From positions 1-27,243 of the forward strand of contig JAEYZK010000057.1 in assembly GCA_023428085.1 (NCBI GenBank): a stretch of DNA of 27,243 nt, read 5' to 3'. Below are positions 23,787 to 27,243 of this stretch, piece after piece; the first letter of the stretch is position 1; every line of letters begins with the position of its first letter. The translations under genes were made by a program, and so were the position numbers. Under the pieces are notes generated by a model. That model saw nothing but the letters and a program-made list of their open reading frames with translations, was not told where the DNA came from and did no database searches. This stretch comes from Pseudomonadota bacterium (GTDB lineage Bacteria; Myxococcota; Myxococcia; Myxococcales; Anaeromyxobacteraceae).

Positions 23787-24980
23787 ATGCCGACCCTCGA
23801 TCCCGAAGAGCTGCTCGCGCTCCTGCGCGACCCGAACGTGGAGAGCCAGCAGATCGCCGCCCGCGCGGGCGTCCCCCGCGAGGAGGCCGGCCGCGCCGCC
23901 CGGCTCCTGATGACCCTGCCGAAGGCGAAGCCCGAGGAGGTCGCCACCCTGCCGGGCCCGCTGGCCCTCGCACTCGCCCGCGCTGCGCTCTCCGCCAACC
24001 GCGTGGACCTGCTCGGCGCGCTGGCCGCGCACGTCGAGAAGGACGTCGTGAAGGAGGCGAAGCGCGCCCTCCACGTGCTCAAGACCCGGGGCGTGGCGGT
24101 CCCGGAGCTCGCGCGCGCCCCCGCGCCCGCGCCGGCCCCGGCCCCGGCGGAGCCGCAGCTCGCCGCCCTGGCGTCGCGCCTCGACGGCCACGGCGAGCGC
24201 GCGGTGTGGCTCCCGCGGGCGATCCCCGGCCGCGGGATCGAGGTCGGCCAGGCCGTCCTCTCCGACGAGCGCGGCCTGCTCTCGCTCCAGGTCGGCGTCG
24301 TGGGCCGCAAGGAGTGGCGGTCGTTCGCGCGCGGGATCATGGAGCGCGGCGCGGCGGTGGGCGTGGCCGAGATCCCCCGCGAGCGCGTCCACGCCTGGAT
24401 CGCCGCGGCGCGCCAGGTCAACGAGCAGACCGGCCAGCGCGTCCCGGACGGCGCCGACCTCTGGCTCAACGGCCTCGGCCCCGCGCCCGCCGCCCCGGCA
24501 CCCGGGGCCGCCGCGCCCGCGCTCGAGGGCGACGCCGAGCGCGAGGCCCTCGCCGCCTCCGGCGCGCTGCACGAGCTGCCCGCGTTCCGCGGCTGGTTCG
24601 CCGACGAGGACTTCCTCCGGCGCATCGCCGGGAAGCTCGACGAGGTGCAGGTCTCGCCGCTCTACCTCGACGAGCGCCAGCGCGACGCGCAGCTCGATCG
24701 CGTGATCGCCGACGCGGTCGAGGAGTACCTCGATCCCGCGCGGCGCGCCCGCCTCGCGGCGCGGCTCCTCTCGGCTGCGGACGGGCTCGTCGAGAGCGGG
24801 GATGCCACGTCCGCAGGCCGCGCCGCCGCGGCCGCGCGCGCGCTCGCGGCGGGAGCGCCCGGGGCGGAGATCCCGTTCGCGCGGCTGCTCGTCGAGAAGG
24901 CGTTCACGCGGAAGGCGCGGGAGGGAGAGGCGGCTGCCGATCCGGCGGCCGGCTCTCCGCTGATCGTCGCGCCCAGGTGA
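23787..24980 (+). CDS. Unrecognised three-part protein with Ala/Pro linkers
   Basis: I do not recognise this 397-residue protein. Residues 1-108 are helical and Leu/Ala-rich, with QQIAARAGVPREEAGRAARLL resembling a helix-turn-helix or HEAT-like helix pair. An Ala/Pro linker (111-122) leads to a mixed alpha/beta middle domain, about 124-230, with GHGERAVWLPRAIPGRGIEV, VLSDERGLLSLQVGVVGRKEW and VPDGADLWLNGL. A second Ala/Pro linker (232-246) leads to an alpha-helical C-terminal domain with ELPAFRGWFADEDFLRRI and SPLYLDERQRDAQLDRVI. There is no signal peptide or membrane segment, so it is probably cytoplasmic. Codon use is like its neighbours. It follows uvrA by 57 bp and overlaps a possible GTG start of the Nudix gene by four bases. 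No function is proposed. Confidence 0.8.
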   Translation: MPTLDPEELLALLRDPNVESQQIAARAGVPREEAGRAARLLMTLPKAKPEEVATLPGPLALALARAALSANRVDLLGALAAHVEKDVVKEAKRALHVLKTRGVAVPELARAPAPAPAPAPAEPQLAALASRLDGHGERAVWLPRAIPGRGIEVGQAVLSDERGLLSLQVGVVGRKEWRSFARGIMERGAAVGVAEIPRERVHAWIAAARQVNEQTGQRVPDGADLWLNGLGPAPAAPAPGAAAPALEGDAEREALAASGALHELPAFRGWFADEDFLRRIAGKLDEVQVSPLYLDERQRDAQLDRVIADAVEEYLDPARRARLAARLLSAADGLVESGDATSAGRAAAAARALAAGAPGAEIPFARLLVEKAFTRKAREGEAAADPAAGSPLIVAPR

Positions 24981-25007
24981 AGCGGGAAGCCCGGTGCCCC
25001 TCCCGAT

Positions 25008-25036
25008 TTGACCCCCGCCCCCCTCTGCGCTACCTC
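25008..25036 (+). promoter_or_regulatory. Candidate promoter of the Nudix gene, leaderless layout
   Basis: TTGACC at 25008-25013, 17 bases, then TACCTC at 25031-25036, six bases before the GTG at 25043. The -35 is strong and the -10 weak. No Shine-Dalgarno sequence precedes the GTG. Confidence 0.35.
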
Positions 25037-25042
25037 ATCCCC

Positions 25043-25465
25043 GTGCCGGCTCCCCCCACTCCTTCGCTCACCGCCGACGCCGTCATCCTCCTCCCGGACG
25101 ATCGCGTCGTCCTCGTGCGCCGAAAGCACCCGCCCCCCGGCTGGGCGATCCCGGGCGGGTTCGTGGACGTCGGCGAGACCGTCGAGGCCGCGGCCGTGCG
25201 CGAGGCGCGCGAGGAGACGGGGCTCGAGGTGACGCTGACCGAGCTGCTCTGGATCTACTCCGACCCGCGCCGCGATCCGCGCGGGCACACCGCCTCCGCC
25301 GTCTTCCTCTGCCGCGCGAGCGGCGAGCCCGCCGGCAGCGACGACGCCGCGGAGGCCCGCGCGTTCCGCTGGGACGAGCTCCCCTCCCCCATCGCGTTCG
25401 ACCACGGTCGCATCCTCACCGACGCCCGGCGGTTCCTCCTCACCGGCGTCCGCCCGCGCCCATGA
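25043..25465 (+). CDS. Nudix hydrolase
   Basis: This 140-residue protein carries an intact Nudix box, GGFVDVGETVEAAAVREAREETGLEV, near residues 36-61, with the catalytic REAREE glutamates that bind Mg2+. It therefore hydrolyses a nucleoside diphosphate linked to another group. The DPRRDPRGHTASAVFL and FDHGRIL segments match small Nudix enzymes of the ADP-ribose-pyrophosphatase-like kind; the substrate is not certain. The GTG at 25043 was chosen because APPTPSLTADAVI is the usual beginning of such proteins; an in-frame GTG at 24977 overlaps the previous stop codon and would add 22 residues. Its stop overlaps the next ATG by four bases (ATGA), suggesting translational coupling. Confidence 0.92.
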   Translation: MPAPPTPSLTADAVILLPDDRVVLVRRKHPPPGWAIPGGFVDVGETVEAAAVREAREETGLEVTLTELLWIYSDPRRDPRGHTASAVFLCRASGEPAGSDDAAEARAFRWDELPSPIAFDHGRILTDARRFLLTGVRPRP

Positions 25466-26016
25466 CCTCGCTGTCGCCCATCGAGCGCGCGGCGCTGCTC
25501 GGGATCGCGCGGACGTCCGTGCTCGCGCACCTCTCCGGCAAGCCCCTCCCCGAGATCCAGGCGCAGGGCGCGCTCGCCGAGACGCGCGGCGCCTTCGTCA
25601 CCCTGCACGTGGAGGACGAGCTGCGGGGCTGCGTGGGCACGTTCACGCCGACCGAGTCGCTCGCGCGGACGGTGGCCCGCATGGCCGTCGCCGCCGCGTC
25701 CGAGGACCCGCGCTTCCCGCGCATCGGCCCCGCGGACGTCCCCGAGCTGCACGTCGCGGTCTCCGCGCTGGGCCCGCTGCGTCCCCTCGCCGAGCCGCGG
25801 GCGGTCCGCATCGGCCAGGACGGCCTCGTCGTCCACCGCGGCTGGCACCGCGGCGCGCTCCTGCCCAAGGTGGCGGTCGAGCACGGCTGGACCGCGGAGG
25901 AGTTCCTGAAGCACGTCTGTCTCAAGGCCGGCCTGCCGGCCCGCGCCTGGGAGGAGCCCGGCACGGAGCTCGAGTCCTTCGAGGCCGAGGAGTTCGGGGA
26001 GGAGCCTGCACCGTGA
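25462..26016 (+). CDS. AMMECR1-domain protein (AmmeMemoRadiSam protein A-like)
   Basis: This 184-residue protein is a single AMMECR1 domain, with the hallmark LRGCVGTF at residues 54-61 and the supporting blocks FVTLHVEDE, AVAAASEDPRFP, ELHVAVSALGP and LLPKVAVEHGWTAEEFLKHVC. In many bacteria and archaea this protein accompanies a MEMO1-like protein and a radical SAM protein, but neither is seen in this window. The biochemical role is unknown. It overlaps the Nudix gene by four bases and the rseP start by four (GTG) or one (ATG), so it sits inside a coupled set. Confidence 0.92.
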   Translation: MTSLSPIERAALLGIARTSVLAHLSGKPLPEIQAQGALAETRGAFVTLHVEDELRGCVGTFTPTESLARTVARMAVAAASEDPRFPRIGPADVPELHVAVSALGPLRPLAEPRAVRIGQDGLVVHRGWHRGALLPKVAVEHGWTAEEFLKHVCLKAGLPARAWEEPGTELESFEAEEFGEEPAP

Positions 26017-27074
26017 TGATCGTGCTCGGCGTCGTCGCAGCGATCCTGGGCATCTCGCTGCTCATCGTGATCCACGAGGCGGGCCACTACCTCGTCGCGC
26101 GCGCCTGCGGGATGAAGGTGGAGCGGTTCAGCGTCGGGTTCGGGAAGGTGCTCTTCTCGACGAAGCGCGGCGAGACCGAGTTCGTCGTCTCGGCGTTGCC
26201 GCTCGGCGGCTACGTGAAGATCGTCGGCATGGCGCCGGGCGAGGACGTGGACCCGGCCGACCCGCGCCTGTACTCCAACCAGCCGGCGTGGCGGCGGTTC
26301 CTCGCGATCCTCGCCGGCCCCGCCGCGAACTACCTCACCGCGGTCGTCCTGGCCTTCGCGCTCCTCCTCGGGTCCGGGCTCCTCCAGACCGATCCGACCT
26401 CCAGCGTGGGCCGCGTCGTCGAGAACGGCCCCGCGGCGGCGGCCGGGTTCCGGGACGGCGACCGCGTGCTCGAGATCGAGGGGCGTCCGGTGTCGACGTG
26501 GAACGAGCTCGTCGGCGCGATCCGCGCGAACCCGGGGAAGGAGCTCCCGGTCGTGGTGGAGCGTGGCGGGGCGCGGCAGGAGCTTCGCCTCACCCCCCGC
26601 GACGAGAAGGGCACGGGCAAGGCCGGGTTCGAGAAGCACAGGTTCGTGGTCACGAGCGCCGGCCCCGGCGCCGCCGTCGTCGACGCGTTCCGCTGGACCC
26701 ACCGCGAGGGCGCCGAGCAGGTCAGGGGCTTCGGGGCGATCTTCTCGCGCCAGAAGGGCAGCGGCATCGACAACGTCGGCGGCCCGCTCGCGATCGTCCG
26801 GCAGTTCCTCGGCGCGTTCGCCCAGGGCGCGGGCGCGTTCGTGAACGCGCTCTGGGTCATCTCGATCGCCCTCGCCGTCCTGAACCTGCTCCCGATCCCG
26901 GGCCTCGACGGCAGCCGCCTCGTGTTCCTCGCGTACGAGCTCGTCGCGCGCCGGCGGGTGAACGCCCGCGTCGAGACCTGGATCCACTCGGTGGGCATCG
27001 TGGCCCTGTTCGCCCTGATCGCCTACGTGACCGTCTGGAACGACCTCGGCTTGCGCAGGTTTTTCACCCGCTGA
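26013..27074 (+). CDS. rseP: Site-2 intramembrane metalloprotease RseP
   Basis: This 353-residue membrane protease cleaves membrane-spanning anti-sigma factors or signal peptides within the bilayer. The first helix carries the zinc motif HEAGH at 21-25; AGPAANYLTAVVLAF follows near residue 108, and the last ligand region reads LNLLPIPGLDGSRL near 287-300. One PDZ domain (about 125-205; VVENGPAAAAGFRDGD) is present, against two in E. coli RseP. AGGAG at 26000-26004 lies 8 bases before the GTG at 26013 and 11 before the ATG at 26016, so either may be the start. The usual cdsA-dxr neighbours are absent; it follows the AMMECR1 gene with overlap and precedes moaD by 6 bp. Confidence 0.95.
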   Translation: MMIVLGVVAAILGISLLIVIHEAGHYLVARACGMKVERFSVGFGKVLFSTKRGETEFVVSALPLGGYVKIVGMAPGEDVDPADPRLYSNQPAWRRFLAILAGPAANYLTAVVLAFALLLGSGLLQTDPTSSVGRVVENGPAAAAGFRDGDRVLEIEGRPVSTWNELVGAIRANPGKELPVVVERGGARQELRLTPRDEKGTGKAGFEKHRFVVTSAGPGAAVVDAFRWTHREGAEQVRGFGAIFSRQKGSGIDNVGGPLAIVRQFLGAFAQGAGAFVNALWVISIALAVLNLLPIPGLDGSRLVFLAYELVARRRVNARVETWIHSVGIVALFALIAYVTVWNDLGLRRFFTR

Positions 27075-27080
27075 CCTCCC

Positions 27081-27243
27081 ATGCCGGTCCGGATCCTCTA
27101 CTTCGCCGCCGCGCGCGAGGCCGCCGGGACGCCCGGCGAGGAGCTCGCCGCGCCCGGGTTCGAGAGCGTCGCCGCCCTGCGCCGCGCCCTCGCCGCCCGG
27201 CACCCGGGGCTCGCCCGCATCCTGCCGCGGTGCCGCCTGGCGG
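27081..27243 (+). CDS. moaD: Molybdopterin synthase small subunit MoaD (partial, N-terminal part)
   Basis: An ATG at 27081 opens a frame that runs off the end of the window: 54 residues, starting VRILYFAAAREAAG after MP. This is the first strand and helix of MoaD, the ubiquitin-fold sulfur carrier of molybdopterin synthase, whose C-terminal Gly-Gly would lie beyond the window. SVAALRRALAARHP is the second helix. It begins 6 bp after rseP and is probably co-transcribed. A ThiS-like carrier is the alternative. Confidence 0.8.
   Translation, partial: MPVRILYFAAAREAAGTPGEELAAPGFESVAALRRALAARHPGLARILPRCRLA

Noticed and set aside
24117..24152. GC-rich short repeats in the gene at 23787
   Set aside because: They simply encode the Ala/Pro linker; there is no spacer structure like CRISPR and no regular unit.
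20256..24572. Very long open frame antisense to uvrA and the following gene
   Set aside because: Its translation is Arg/Ala/Asp/Val-rich with no family motif, while the other strand carries an intact uvrA; such open antisense frames are expected at this GC content.

Overview
The window is very GC-rich, almost fully coding DNA that looks like a myxobacterial chromosome, most likely Anaeromyxobacter or a close relative. This is inferred from third-position GC bias, CotH-type and GH8 lipoproteins, an M6 protease with tandem repeat modules, a histidine kinase with an HNxGN phospho-acceptor motif, and a uvrA operator resembling the Myxococcus LexA box. No tRNA, rRNA, CRISPR, insertion sequence or phage gene was seen. 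It reads as chromosomal core with a few accessory genes.

Layout. 1-72: tail of an unidentified + strand gene. 200-1741 (-): CotH-family lipoprotein. 2095-2993 (-): papain-like YiiX/NlpC-type gene split by a one-base frameshift. 3076-5691 (-): unusual fusion of a KaiC-like domain lacking the P-loop to a PPDK-type ATP-grasp domain lacking the phosphohistidine domain. 5774-7300 (-): glutamate-dehydrogenase homologue with Gln at the catalytic Lys. 7526-8197 (-): DUF2238 membrane protein. 8663-11044 (+): secreted M6 metalloprotease. A 12-bp-stem hairpin separates it from 11108-13849 (-), a soluble LacI-sensor/histidine-kinase fusion. Divergent from the kinase are a GH8 exo-oligoxylanase-like lipoprotein (13973-15337) and a signal-less sugar-binding-protein homologue (15548-16558); together these look like a xylo-oligosaccharide sensing and degradation locus.

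16593-17924 (-): MgtE Mg2+ channel. 18067-19332 (+): MFS transporter. 19354-19680 and 19694-20629 (-): cutA downstream of an EamA transporter. 20835-23729 (+): uvrA, with a sigma-70 promoter overlapped by a LexA-like operator and a structured leader with a tiny upstream ORF. 23787-27243 (+): a tight run of an unknown protein, a Nudix hydrolase, an AMMECR1-domain protein, RseP and the start of MoaD, joined by 4-base overlaps or short gaps.

The best candidates for something undescribed are the KaiC-like/ATP-grasp fusion beside the altered GDH homologue, the LacI-sensor kinase with GH8 and the cytoplasmic binding protein, and the uvrA leader. Several genes lack a Shine-Dalgarno sequence but carry a promoter-like element 5-9 bases before the start codon, suggesting leaderless transcripts.
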